Below, piece after piece: positions 53,468 through 62,652 of a stretch of 64,000 bases of DNA. The notes beneath the pieces are model-generated. The model was not told the origin of the DNA, ran no database searches, and saw nothing but the letters and a program-made list of their open reading frames with translations. The DNA comes from Pseudomonas sp. ACM7. Lineage in GTDB: Bacteria > Pseudomonadota > Gammaproteobacteria > Pseudomonadales > Pseudomonadaceae. The position numbers and the translations under genes were made by a program. The DNA lies in NCBI RefSeq assembly GCF_004136015.1, contig NZ_CP024866.1, forward strand, positions 574,327-638,326, given 5' to 3'. Numbering within the stretch: the first letter of the stretch is position 1; each line of letters starts with the position of its first letter.

Positions 53468-54334
53468 TCAACCGCTTATCCGACCGAACCGGCCTGACTG
53501 GAAGTCAGCGAAGGCCTGATGGATTTCCTGCTCGCTGTTCATCACGAACGGGCCGTGGCCGACGATGGGTTCGTCGATCGGTTCGCCACTGAGCAGCAAC
53601 ACGACGGCATCGTTATTGGCTTCCAGGCTGAGCTGCTGGCCATTGCGTTCGAACAACGCCAACTGCCCTTCGCGCACCAGTTCCACACCGTTGACCTGAA
53701 CCGTGCCACGCAACACTACAAGTGCCGTGTTACGACCTTCGTGCAGATCCAGGGTCAGCAACTTGCCGCCGTTGAGGCGCAGGTCCCAGACGTCAATCGG
53801 GGTAAACGTGCGCGCCGGGCCGGTGTGGCCGTCGAACTCACCGGCGATCAAGCGCAGGCTGCCGGCCTGGTCCTTGAGCGCGATGCTCGGGATGTCGCCA
53901 TCGAGAATCGTCTGGTAACCGGCGTCGGCCATTTTGTCCTTGGCCGGCAGGTTGACCCACAGCTGCACCATTTCCAGGGTGCCGCCGGTTTTGGCGAAAC
54001 CTTCGGAGTGGAATTCTTCGTGGAGAATCCCCGAGGCTGCGGTCATCCATTGCACGTCGCCTGGGCCGATCTTGCCGCCGCTGCCGGTGGAGTCGCGGTG
54101 TTCCAGCTCGCCTTTGTAGACGATGGTCACCGTCTCGAAACCGCGATGCGGGTGCTGACCAACGCCACGACGCTCGGTGGTCGGGGTGAATTCAGCGGGA
54201 CCGGCGTGATCGAGCAGCAAAAACGGGCTGATGTGCTTGCCCAGGTTGTCGTAGGAAAACAGCGTGCGAACCGGAAAACCGTCGCCGACCCAATGGGTCC
54301 GTGGGCTGGTGTAGATACCGATGATGTTTTTCAT
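53468..54334 (-). CDS. Pirin-family protein
   Basis: Bicupin of 288 residues from the ATG at 54334, with GGAGG four bases upstream. The metal site is visible as HPHRGFETVTIVYKGELEHR (two His, then His and Glu), with ISPFLLLDHAGPAEF and MTAASGILHEEFH typical of the family. Some pirins act as quercetin dioxygenases, others as redox regulators; the sequence does not distinguish them. It is divergent from the LysR gene at 54439, which probably controls it. Confidence 0.92.
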   Translation of the reverse strand: MKNIIGIYTSPRTHWVGDGFPVRTLFSYDNLGKHISPFLLLDHAGPAEFTPTTERRGVGQHPHRGFETVTIVYKGELEHRDSTGSGGKIGPGDVQWMTAASGILHEEFHSEGFAKTGGTLEMVQLWVNLPAKDKMADAGYQTILDGDIPSIALKDQAGSLRLIAGEFDGHTGPARTFTPIDVWDLRLNGGKLLTLDLHEGRNTALVVLRGTVQVNGVELVREGQLALFERNGQQLSLEANNDAVVLLLSGEPIDEPIVGHGPFVMNSEQEIHQAFADFQSGRFGRISG

Positions 54335-54438
54335 TCCGCCTCCGAATCTGGTGTGTGACGCGTTGGACAAAGCTTAAAACTGAACCCTTTGATGCACTAG
54401 ACTGCAAAAATCAGCCTTAGCGTTCTATATGGAGAACG

Positions 54439-55347
54439 ATGGTGGAAGACCTCAACACCCTCTACTACTTCACCCAAGTGGTGGAGCACCACGGTTTCGC
54501 CCCGGCCGGCCGTGCGCTGGACATGCCCAAGTCGAAGCTGAGCCGACGCATTGCCGAGCTCGAAGAGCGCCTCGGCGTACGCCTGCTGCACCGCACCAGC
54601 CGGCATTGTTCACTGACGGAAATCGGTCAGGCCTATTACCAGCGCTGCCTGGCGATGCGCGTGGAAGCAGAAAGCGCTGCCGAACTGATCGAACGCAACC
54701 GCTCCGAACCCCAGGGCCTGGTGCGCATCAGTTGCCCGACTGCGCTGCTCAACTCCTGGGTCGGGCCAATGCTGACCCGCTACATGCTCAAGTACCCCCT
54801 GGTGGAGTTGTTCATCGAGAGCACCAACCGCCGGGTCGACTTGATCCACGAGGGGTTCGACATCGCCCTGCGGGTGCGCTTTCCGCCGCTGGAAAATACC
54901 GACATGGTGATGAAGGTGCTGGGCAACAGCACCCAGTGCCTGGTGGGCAGCCCGGCCTTTGTGTCGCGCCTGTCTTCACCGGCCTCCCCGGCTGACCTCA
55001 GCGGTTTGCCAAGCCTGCATTGGGGCGCGGCGCAGCGTGAATATCAGTGGGAATTGTTTGGGGCGGACGGCGCCAGCGCGGTGATTCGGCATGCTCCACG
55101 AATGGTCACCGATGACCTGTTGGCGTTGCGTCACGCCGTGGTGGCCGGGATTGGCATCGCTCACCTGCCCAGCGTGGTGGTGCGCGATGACATTGCGGCG
55201 GGCCGATTGGTGGAACTGGTTCCAGGCTGGGCACCCAAATGCGGGATCGTGCATGCGATCTTCCCGTCACGCCGTGGGCTGCTGCCGTCGGTGCGTGCAT
55301 TGATCGACTTTCTGGGCGAGGAATTCAGCCACAGCGATATTGCTTAG
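54439..55347 (+). CDS. LysR-family transcriptional regulator
   Basis: Regulator of 302 residues with an N-terminal winged helix (LNTLYYFTQVVEHHGFAPAG, then MPKSKLSRRIAELEERLGVR) and a C-terminal inducer-binding fold (about 92-295; GLVRISCPTALLNSWVGPML, RRVDLIHEGFDIALRV). It is divergent from pirin with a 104-base spacer that should hold its operator. Such pairs usually mean the regulator activates the pirin gene in response to an electrophile or flavonoid-type signal; that is family knowledge. Confidence 0.92.
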   Translation: MVEDLNTLYYFTQVVEHHGFAPAGRALDMPKSKLSRRIAELEERLGVRLLHRTSRHCSLTEIGQAYYQRCLAMRVEAESAAELIERNRSEPQGLVRISCPTALLNSWVGPMLTRYMLKYPLVELFIESTNRRVDLIHEGFDIALRVRFPPLENTDMVMKVLGNSTQCLVGSPAFVSRLSSPASPADLSGLPSLHWGAAQREYQWELFGADGASAVIRHAPRMVTDDLLALRHAVVAGIGIAHLPSVVVRDDIAAGRLVELVPGWAPKCGIVHAIFPSRRGLLPSVRALIDFLGEEFSHSDIA

Positions 55348-55365
55348 AAGCCCGTACACACTCGC

Positions 55366-55499
55366 TGTAGCAGCTGGCGAAGCCTGCGTTCGGCTGCGCA
55401 GCAGTCGTGAATCCTGAGCACTAGGTTTCCCTGACACGCCGCGTTGTCTGGTTTCACGACTGCTACGCAGCCGAACGCAGGCTTCGCCAGCTGCTACAG
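55366..55499. repeat. REP pair, GTAGCAGCTGGCGAAGCCTGCG class
   Basis: Arms gtagcagctggcgaagcctg ... and their complement ending ccagctgctac are near-identical to those at 45062-45191. Confidence 0.88.
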
Positions 55500-55512
55500 G
55501 TCGCGTAAAGAC

Positions 55513-55941
55513 ATGGGGCTGGCGGAGTTTTTCGAAGGCATCGGCAACGGTGAACTGCCCTCGCCACCCATCGGCACGCTGATGGACTTCATACCGATCG
55601 AATGGTCCGCCGGAATGTTCATCTTTCAGGGCACGCCGGATTCGCGGCATTACAACCCGTTGGGCAGCGTGCATGGCGGTTATGCCGCGACTTTGCTGGA
55701 TTCGTGCATGGGCTGTGCGATTCATACGCAGCTGAAGAAGGGTCAGGGTTATACGACGCTGGATTTGCGAATCAGCTATGTTCGTGCGCTGAACCATGCC
55801 AGCGGACCGGTGCGGGCCGAGGGCAAAATTGTTCATCTGGGGCGCTCGACGGCGCTGGCTGAGGGGCGGATTTATGACGTGGATGGGCGGTTGTATGCGA
55901 CGGGGTCGACCACCTGCATGATTCTTGAGAATCGGGGATAA
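55513..55941 (+). CDS. PaaI-type hotdog thioesterase
   Basis: Protein of 142 residues from the ATG at 55513 (MGLAEFFEGIGNGELP); the frame upstream lies in a REP. The hotdog helix is NPLGSVHGGYAATLLDSCMG (about 52-71), containing HGG and the catalytic Asp. A later strand reads YTTLDLRISYVRAL and the end is GRLYATGSTTCMIL. It hydrolyses acyl-CoA thioesters, possibly aromatic ones. Single gene. Confidence 0.88.
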   Translation: MGLAEFFEGIGNGELPSPPIGTLMDFIPIEWSAGMFIFQGTPDSRHYNPLGSVHGGYAATLLDSCMGCAIHTQLKKGQGYTTLDLRISYVRALNHASGPVRAEGKIVHLGRSTALAEGRIYDVDGRLYATGSTTCMILENRG

Positions 55942-56047
55942 AGCTTAAGATCTTTCGATTCATGACTTGCGGTAAACATTGCTTTGCCGAGCCAGCGGTT
56001 TTTCTCATGGCCCCCGGGCGCGGGTACATTCCCGCGCCTCATAGTGA

Positions 56048-56161
56048 GTGGCAAAGGAAAGCAAACCCGCGGCGATCATCTGTTACATCATGATTGTCTG
56101 TCCGCTGATCACCGTCGTGTCCACCGTTCTGCTGCCAGTCGACTACGTCAACACCCTCTGA
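56048..56161 (+). CDS. Possible 37-residue single-helix membrane protein
   Basis: From GTG at 56048 the frame reads VAKESKPAAIICYIMIVCPL then ITVVSTVLLPVDYVNTL and stop, a short basic start and one hydrophobic helix. It has no strong ribosome site and no known family. It lies in the 340-base spacer between the thioesterase and the MocR gene, just after a dyad (gcgcgggtacattcccgcgc). Listed because the helix pattern is unusual for random GC-rich sequence. Confidence 0.3.
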   Translation: MAKESKPAAIICYIMIVCPLITVVSTVLLPVDYVNTL

Positions 56162-56280
56162 AGTCGGCCCTCCGTTTATCGTCGAGGGCGTTTGGCCTTC
56201 GGTTTCTGCGCGGGCTCCTGCACTTTGCGATAAACCCACACCCCAGCACGGTCAGCCAAAACGTCACGCGGCTTTGGCGT

Positions 56281-57759
56281 TCAGGAGAGCGCCGGTTCTT
56301 CCTGTTGCTCAATCAGTGGTTGTCGCACATTCGACGGTCGCCCGGCGAGGTGCGCACACTCGGCAATCACCTTCAGAATCTCGATCACGCCAGGGGTCAG
56401 CGCTGTGCCAAGGCAGATGCGCACGCCTGTGGTTGCATGGCCATCGGCGAAAAAGATCCCGCTGCCGGCCACGTGGCATCCGCGTTCGGTGGCCAACTGT
56501 TGCAGTGCGGGCATGTCGGTGTGCCGGGGCATTTCGATCCAGTGGATGAAGCCTCCGCGCGGTGGCACGTACACGGTTCCCGAAGGGAAATCTGTGCGCA
56601 CCAGCGCTTCGACAAAGCTCGCCAGCGATGACAGTTGCGACCTGAGCCTGGCGCAGTGTTCTTCCATGTAGCCGCGCCCGATAAATTCGTTGAGAACATT
56701 TTGCGCAAGGCTGGAAACCGCCAGGTTGCGCGAAAACATTTGCGCAAGAATGGCATTGCGGTACTTGCCGGCCAGGCACCAACCGACGCGATAACCGGGT
56801 GCGATGGTTTTGGAGAATGACGAACAGTAAATCGTCTGCCCGCTGGTGTCGTAGCTCTTGATGGCGCGCGGGCGCTCTGTTTCCGGCACCAGATCGAAGA
56901 AAATGTCGTCCTCGATAATCGGCACGTCCGCTTCGCGCGCGATCTGTGAAAGTCGTGCGCGCGTTTCATCGGGCATGATGAAACCACGGGGATTCTGCAG
57001 GGTTGGGTTGAGAAAGATCACCGCGACCTTTTTCAGTTTCAACGCTTCTTCGAGGTGATCGACGTCCAGGCCCAGTTTGCCGTGAGTGCGGATCGGCAGG
57101 GCGCGCATGCCCAAGCGTTCGATGGTCTGCAAGATGCCGTAATAGGTCGGCGTTTCGATGGCGACCGTAGCGCCTCTTGGCGCGACGGCTTCGAGGGCCA
57201 GTTCCAGGGCAATGGTGTCACCCGAGGTCACGAGGATATCGTCCGGCCCGCAGACCACGCCGCGAGTCAGCATCAGCCCGGCGATGCGCCGTCGCAGCGC
57301 CGGCAGGCCCGGCGGCGCGACCAGTCCGGTCAGCGAGTTGTCAGCCTTGCCGGCCAGCACTGAAAGGCATTTGTTGAGGAGCACATTCGGTGTGAGGTCG
57401 CTGTGCAGGACGGCCGAGTTCAACGACGCGGTGGTCCTCGAGGCCGCTTGGGAGAGCATCGCGACCACCGCATGATTGATGTTGACCGTGACACTGGAGA
57501 AATCAAACCCGCTGGCGGGTTTGGCCTGCCCGGAGGCCGAGACGAAATAGCCGACACGAGGGACGGTCGACACATAGGCATCGGCTTCCAGATCAGCCAA
57601 GGCGCGCTGAACGGTAGTGATGCTGGTTTCAAACATTCGCGCCAGGGTGCGGATCGAGGGCAGTTTTGTTTCGGCTGCCCAATCACCACTTTCGATCTGA
57701 CGAATAATCCAGTCCTTGACTATCCGCCAGCGTTTGTCCGGTAAATCAAACCTGTCCAT
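56281..57759 (-). CDS. MocR/PdxR-type GntR regulator with aminotransferase domain
   Basis: Regulator of 492 residues. It has an N-terminal winged helix (about 8-75; KDWIIRQIESGDWAAETKLP, then SIRTLARMFETSITTVQRAL) joined to a fold-type I PLP domain with YYGILQ, NPTLQNPRGFIMP and the PLP lysine in YCSSFSKTIAPGYRVGW (about 320). Such proteins sense amino-acid or PLP-derived ligands. It is the last gene of the sbnA operon, 27 bases after the permease, so it probably governs this cluster, perhaps using diaminopropionate or a derivative as effector (inference). Confidence 0.9.
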   Translation of the reverse strand: MDRFDLPDKRWRIVKDWIIRQIESGDWAAETKLPSIRTLARMFETSITTVQRALADLEADAYVSTVPRVGYFVSASGQAKPASGFDFSSVTVNINHAVVAMLSQAASRTTASLNSAVLHSDLTPNVLLNKCLSVLAGKADNSLTGLVAPPGLPALRRRIAGLMLTRGVVCGPDDILVTSGDTIALELALEAVAPRGATVAIETPTYYGILQTIERLGMRALPIRTHGKLGLDVDHLEEALKLKKVAVIFLNPTLQNPRGFIMPDETRARLSQIAREADVPIIEDDIFFDLVPETERPRAIKSYDTSGQTIYCSSFSKTIAPGYRVGWCLAGKYRNAILAQMFSRNLAVSSLAQNVLNEFIGRGYMEEHCARLRSQLSSLASFVEALVRTDFPSGTVYVPPRGGFIHWIEMPRHTDMPALQQLATERGCHVAGSGIFFADGHATTGVRICLGTALTPGVIEILKVIAECAHLAGRPSNVRQPLIEQQEEPALS

Positions 57760-57786
57760 AAGTTCTCTGTTATTTCTCGAAACAAT

Positions 57787-59211
57787 TCAGAGAAAGTAGA
57801 GCAAAACGACTCCCGTTGCAGCAACTATGACGATGTTGAGGGCGACCAGTCCGAAGGCGAATCGAATCAGGTTGTTTTCTTCATGCCGATTGGCGCCCGC
57901 CAGCCCGGTGATCAGCGACAGAATCGACAGCGACCCCAGTGCACCATGCCCGGCGGCACTGTTGACCATCGCGGCCAGCCACGCCCCGTGTTCGCTGGTC
58001 AGCGCGGCGATGGACGGCATGACGAGGGTGTTGCCGCCGACGTTGGAACCGGTGACGTAACCGGCGATACCCGCCAGCAAGGCGATCGTCGGCGCCAGGG
58101 AAATCCCCGACAACGATTGCAGTGTGCGCTGTGCCTCGACGAGGAAACCGGCGTTGACCATCACCTGAGAAAGCAGCAGGAACAGGAAAATCGTCGTGAC
58201 CGGAAACTTCGCCCGATTGAACAGCGCGCGCCATGGGAAACCCGCTGCGGCGCTTTGTTTGATCGCCATCAGCAGGGTAACAATCAGCAGCGCCAGGCCC
58301 GGGGATGCCAATGGCTTCCACGAAACGTGCTCGCCCTTGACGATCCACAGCGCATCCCAGCCCGACATGACAAACAACCCGCGCGACGCCACGATCACCC
58401 CCAGCAAGGCCAGATAAGGCCATGCCGCGCTCGGCCAACGCACCAGTTTCTTGCGTTGCGCGTACGAGATGCCCAGACCTACGCAGGCCACGGCAAGACC
58501 GGCCAGCACACCGGAGACTTCCGGGCCGATCCACAGGTTGATGGAAAACAGCACGGCGACGAACAGCGCCGTCACCACAATCAGCCCGAGCCACGGCGAG
58601 ACGGTGCGGATGCCGCCCTGCCACATGGCGATGGCGGCCAGGCAGAGGAACACCGGCGCACTGATCAGCGCCGAATGGCTGCCAAGGGTTTCCGCCGGCA
58701 AGTGCGCTAGCAACGCGCCGATCACCGTGGCCAGACCCAAGGTGCCCCATGGCATGATGACCATGCCGGCCAAGGCAATTTTCATCCCCGACTGACGCGT
58801 GAACAGGCCCATGAGCAAGGGCACGGTAGCGATCAGCGAGACACCGAAACCGGTCATCGCTTCCAGCAGCGGCGCCAGGCCCAGCACGATGAAGATGACT
58901 TGTGCCGGTGGCGTCCAGCCGAGCTCCTTGACCCAGGCGCCGATGGCCTGCGGCGCACCACCGCGCTCGACCAGGATGACGAAGGCCAGCCCCGGTACGA
59001 TCACGCACGCGGTGCTGAGAAACAGGATCGTGGTGTCCTGAAAGATCGCCGCGGTGATTGTCGTGGACACAGGCCCGGCCGCGCCCAATGCCCACAGCAC
59101 GAGCACCAGCACCACACCCGCCAGCGCGGCTTGTACCGGTGGCCGGCGGACGATCAGGATCAATGCGATCACCAGAGCGATCGGCGACATTTGCAACAAG
59201 AGAGAGCTCAT
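57787..59211 (-). CDS. L-lactate permease-type transporter
   Basis: Integral membrane protein of 474 residues with about 12-14 helices, of the LctP/LldP family: LLEAMTGFGVSLIATVPLLM (about 110), MPWGTLGLATVIGALLA, a late TGSNVGGNTLVMPSIAAL and AAGHGALGSLSIL. The family moves small carboxylates with protons. In this operon it may carry the cluster's amino-acid product or a 2-oxo or hydroxy acid by-product. AAGGA precedes the ATG by nine bases, and the gene lies 17 bases after the GST. Confidence 0.88.
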   Translation of the reverse strand: MSSLLLQMSPIALVIALILIVRRPPVQAALAGVVLVLVLWALGAAGPVSTTITAAIFQDTTILFLSTACVIVPGLAFVILVERGGAPQAIGAWVKELGWTPPAQVIFIVLGLAPLLEAMTGFGVSLIATVPLLMGLFTRQSGMKIALAGMVIMPWGTLGLATVIGALLAHLPAETLGSHSALISAPVFLCLAAIAMWQGGIRTVSPWLGLIVVTALFVAVLFSINLWIGPEVSGVLAGLAVACVGLGISYAQRKKLVRWPSAAWPYLALLGVIVASRGLFVMSGWDALWIVKGEHVSWKPLASPGLALLIVTLLMAIKQSAAAGFPWRALFNRAKFPVTTIFLFLLLSQVMVNAGFLVEAQRTLQSLSGISLAPTIALLAGIAGYVTGSNVGGNTLVMPSIAALTSEHGAWLAAMVNSAAGHGALGSLSILSLITGLAGANRHEENNLIRFAFGLVALNIVIVAATGVVLLYFL

Positions 59212-59228
59212 ACACAGTTTTCCTTAAC

Positions 59229-59843
59229 TTAATCGTGAGTCTGCCCGCTGTACTCGGTCGCCCGCATGGACGCGCGCTCACAAAAAGTCTGATACCACTC
59301 GGTCAGGCGTGCTTGAGCGGAAAAGTCCGATAGTTGGCGAAAGGCAATCCAGTCGAGCGCAGTCGCCAGGGCAATGTGGCCGATGGTGATCGGGCCATTG
59401 AGGTCGACGTGTTCTTCGATGAAGCGGTAAGCCTCTTTGAGTTTGAAGGCTTGACCGTCGGCGTAGGCCGGATAGCGCAAGGCCTCCGGGCGACGCTCGA
59501 CTTCCCAGCGCAGCTTGATGCCGACATCGCACATGCCCTGCGCCAAGGCCTGAAGGCGCAGCGCCTTATAGCGCTCGGGGCCGCTTGCCGGGATGAGTTT
59601 CGGCCCGTCGCTCAGGTCGTCGAGGTATTCACAAATCACGATGGAGTCGAACAGCGCCGTGTCGTCGGGCAGCATCAGTACCGGTACTTTGCCCAACGGG
59701 TTGGCCTTGTAGATGACCTCATTCGGCGACGTCGGGCTGGTCTCGTGGTGGATGACTTCCAGGTTCGAAGCAATCCCGAGTTCGTGAGCCAGCACCAGTA
59801 CTTTGCGGGCGTAGGGCGAATGCGTCTGGTAGAAAAGTTTCAT
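59229..59843 (-). CDS. Glutathione S-transferase
   Basis: Enzyme of 204 residues from the ATG at 59843 (MKLFYQTHSPYARKVLVLAH). It has a thioredoxin-like N-terminal domain with SPYARK at the active-site turn, NPLGKVPVL (cis-Pro) and DSIVICEYLDDL, then a helical C-terminal domain (PERYKALRLQALAQGMCDVG). It overlaps the flavoenzyme gene by four bases (ATGA). In the operon it could act on an electrophilic or nitroso-type intermediate, or simply protect the cell; both are inference. Confidence 0.88.
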   Translation of the reverse strand: MKLFYQTHSPYARKVLVLAHELGIASNLEVIHHETSPTSPNEVIYKANPLGKVPVLMLPDDTALFDSIVICEYLDDLSDGPKLIPASGPERYKALRLQALAQGMCDVGIKLRWEVERRPEALRYPAYADGQAFKLKEAYRFIEEHVDLNGPITIGHIALATALDWIAFRQLSDFSAQARLTEWYQTFCERASMRATEYSGQTHD

Positions 59844-61621
59844 GCTGGAGTACCTGCCTGGAGGATTGCAGTGGCCGCGCGATGGGCGTCCATGAACAAA
59901 CGCGAGGGCGCACCCGCCGAGGTGACGTAGTGGTTGTAGTAGCAAGAGCCTTCGGCGAGCGGGCCGAGTACCCAGATGTTGCGTACCGGTTCGCCCGAAA
60001 TCGACTTGGGATGACACGCCGCATCGACATCGATGCCGTCGATACCCGGCTCGTTACTCCTCGGACGGATCAGGCCCAGTCGCGCGAGATCGCGCACCGG
60101 CGCGCTGTCGCTGTTGGTCACGCCACTGCCCTGGACATAGCCGGCAACACGCCGGAAGTTGTCTATCGCAGGTCGTGAGCCGGGCTTGAGGAACGTCAGC
60201 AGGCCCGCGTCACACAGGGCGAGCAGGTCGGCGTGGCGCTCTTTCTGCGGGCCGGCGACGAGGCGGTTGATCGCCTTGTGCCAACGGCCGTAGAACTGGC
60301 GATGCGAGGCGTCGGTCAGCCCGTCGAAATCCACGGCTTCGCGCAGTCGGTCACGCAGATCGCGCCAGACCTCGATGGCCGCTTTGATCGCCGATTCCCC
60401 ACGCCCAAGCCGCGATTCGTACAGGTCAGCTTCGATCGTGTCGTAGATCCAGGCGTGATAGTTGTAAGGCGTCACGTCGTCCGGCAGTGCGTGCCAGATC
60501 AGCGCCTGCGGATTGATCGAGCCGCAGGTAGCTTCGTAATCGCGCAGCAACGCTTCGCAAGCGACAATCCCCGGACTGCCCGCAACACTGACGGCCCTGA
60601 GTTGTGCCAGCACCTGCTCCGGCCCTGATTGTCCGTGCAGGACGGCGACGGCTGCAGCCCGCGTCTCCAGCAGCATGAGCGGCAGGATGTCCTGCTCGAA
60701 ATCCAGTTGTCGGTTTTGTGCATTCGCGCGCAAGGCTTCGATGCGCGCACTCGTCAGCAGCACGGCTTGGTGGCGGGGATTTTCTATCAGGCCATTGGGA
60801 CGGGTTCGAAACGGCAGCCCGTCCCGCGACTGAATAAAGATCACCGGCTCGCGACCTGACGGTTCATAGGCGTGACTGGCGTCGGCCATCCGCTTGTAGT
60901 GTCCGCCCCGTCCAGAGGTGAGCGCCGCCAAGGTGTCCATCGCGCCCAGTCCCAGACCTTCGATCAGCACGGTTTCGCCGGGCTCAATGGCATCGAGGCT
61001 GCGAGGCAGCGGATAGATGTTCTCAACGCGTTTGTGATCAGCAGTTTGCAGGCGACCGGTGTGGCCGACCGTCAGGATCAGCCGGTCCACCGTCACCGCA
61101 GCCCCGGAGGCGCTTTGCAGAACGTACTGTTGACCGTCATTGCGCTCGACAGCCGTGACGGCTTGTTGATGCAGATTCACGCTCACCCACTGAGGGGCCG
61201 TGGCGAAGAATTGCGCAAAGGCGTCAGCCAGGTAAGCACCAAGCAAATGACGCGGCAGGAAGTCCTGCGGCTCGACATCGCGCCCATCGGCGGCGAGCAA
61301 GCCGCTGTCCGGATCGACCTTGAGCCGCTGCGCGCGGCACCACGTCAGGAAATCCGGCCCCGATCGTTCCCGCGCATCCGCAAGGTTCCCGAATGCTGCC
61401 GCATCCGGGAATACCCCGAGCTGGCCGGCAACGGTGTTGAGCAGCAGGTAGTCCGGTTGGTCCGGCCAATGCGCGCCGCTACCGAGCACATTGGGATCGA
61501 AAATGTCGATGACGACGGGTTGCTCCGGGCGCTCTTCAGCAAGGCTCAACAGGCGTTCGAAAATCGACAGCCCGCGCGATCCGCAGCCGACCAGGCCGAT
61601 GTGCAGAGGCGCCTTCACCAT
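59840..61621 (-). CDS. FAD/NAD(P)-binding oxidoreductase of the diaminopropionate operon
   Basis: Protein of 593 residues from the ATG at 61621, overlapping the sbnB end by seven bases. The N-terminal dinucleotide fold is HIGLVGCGSRGLSIFERLLS, followed by FDPNVLGSGAHWPDQPDYLL as in the FAD_NAD_binding_9 group. A second nucleotide segment (LILTVGHTGRLQT, about 180) and ETVLIEGLGLGAMDTLAAL (about 220) follow. The C-terminal 250 residues are less familiar. It could oxidise or N-hydroxylate the beta-amino group of diaminopropionate; no substrate residue proves this. Confidence 0.8.
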   Translation of the reverse strand: MVKAPLHIGLVGCGSRGLSIFERLLSLAEERPEQPVVIDIFDPNVLGSGAHWPDQPDYLLLNTVAGQLGVFPDAAAFGNLADARERSGPDFLTWCRAQRLKVDPDSGLLAADGRDVEPQDFLPRHLLGAYLADAFAQFFATAPQWVSVNLHQQAVTAVERNDGQQYVLQSASGAAVTVDRLILTVGHTGRLQTADHKRVENIYPLPRSLDAIEPGETVLIEGLGLGAMDTLAALTSGRGGHYKRMADASHAYEPSGREPVIFIQSRDGLPFRTRPNGLIENPRHQAVLLTSARIEALRANAQNRQLDFEQDILPLMLLETRAAAVAVLHGQSGPEQVLAQLRAVSVAGSPGIVACEALLRDYEATCGSINPQALIWHALPDDVTPYNYHAWIYDTIEADLYESRLGRGESAIKAAIEVWRDLRDRLREAVDFDGLTDASHRQFYGRWHKAINRLVAGPQKERHADLLALCDAGLLTFLKPGSRPAIDNFRRVAGYVQGSGVTNSDSAPVRDLARLGLIRPRSNEPGIDGIDVDAACHPKSISGEPVRNIWVLGPLAEGSCYYNHYVTSAGAPSRLFMDAHRAATAILQAGTPA

Positions 61622-62646
61622 CTGCGCTCCTCCCCGAAGAAGGATGGAATGGCGACAGCCGAACCGTCCTTGACCGCGATGTCGTGGATCATCCGGCCAA
61701 TCGCCAGATCGAGAATGCCCATGCCGAACGGCGAATAGATCAGCGGTTTGTCCGTGGCGACTTGCAGATCGCCGCGAATCAGCTGCGCCACGGTGCCGGT
61801 GACGAACTTGCGATGACCATACTTCTGCTCGGCCAAGTGCGGCGAGGTATTGGCTTTCAGGCAATGGGTGACGTCGTCGAAATAGTTGTAACTTTCCTCG
61901 ATGATTTCTGCGCCGATATCACGCAGCGAGATGTTCAGCACGATCTGCCCCGGGCGGAATGTCCCTCTGCCTTTGACATAAGGCTCGCCGGCACTGGTGG
62001 CGAACACCACGATGTCGGCGGTCAGTGCGTCTGCAAGCGACAACAGCCGCACATCCGGCAGGCCGAGTTGTTCGCCGAATGTGGCCAGCGCTTGAGCGGA
62101 TTCGAGGTTTAGGTCATGAATGCCGACACTGTCGAAAGACCAATCGTCGGCGATGAACGTCTCAAGGATGTTACGGGAAATCACCCCGCCACCAATGATC
62201 GACAGCCTTGGCGCGCTGCGGCTTTGGCCATTGAGCCACCAGGCGCCGAGCACCGCCGACGCCGCCGTGCGCACCGCGCTGATCAGCGCGCCTTCCAGAA
62301 GGGCATAGGGATAGCCAGTGTCCGGTTCGTTGAGGATCAGCACCGCCGACGCGCGCGGAATGCCCGACTTGATGTTATCGGGATAACTGGCAATCCACTT
62401 GATCCCGGAGACCGATTGATCGCCCTCGCTGTCGACGATCGCCGCCGGCAAGGCAATGATCCGGTTCGCCGGTTCCGCCGGAAAACGCAGGAAGTAACTG
62501 TCGGGGTTAACGGTTTCGCCGCGTTCATGGGTCAGGTAAGTCTGCGCGACGATCTCGATGGCTTCCTGACGAAGTCCGTTGAGTATGTCCTTGACGACTG
62601 CGCCGGGAACGACGTGGAACGGTTGAATCGAAGTCTGAGTGGTCAT
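61615..62646 (-). CDS. sbnB: 2,3-Diaminopropionate biosynthesis protein SbnB
   Basis: NAD-dependent dehydrogenase of 343 residues, of the ornithine cyclodeaminase/mu-crystallin fold, that oxidatively cleaves N-(1-amino-1-carboxyethyl)-glutamate to L-2,3-diaminopropionate and 2-oxoglutarate. Seen: SGIKWIASYPDNIKSGIPRA (substrate lysine and loop, about 80), YALLEGALISAVRTAASAVL, the Rossmann loop IIGGGVISRNILE (about 150) and a late SPFGMGILDLAIG. It follows sbnA by six bases. Confidence 0.9.
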   Translation of the reverse strand: MTTQTSIQPFHVVPGAVVKDILNGLRQEAIEIVAQTYLTHERGETVNPDSYFLRFPAEPANRIIALPAAIVDSEGDQSVSGIKWIASYPDNIKSGIPRASAVLILNEPDTGYPYALLEGALISAVRTAASAVLGAWWLNGQSRSAPRLSIIGGGVISRNILETFIADDWSFDSVGIHDLNLESAQALATFGEQLGLPDVRLLSLADALTADIVVFATSAGEPYVKGRGTFRPGQIVLNISLRDIGAEIIEESYNYFDDVTHCLKANTSPHLAEQKYGHRKFVTGTVAQLIRGDLQVATDKPLIYSPFGMGILDLAIGRMIHDIAVKDGSAVAIPSFFGEERRW

Positions 62647-62652
62647 TGGGAA

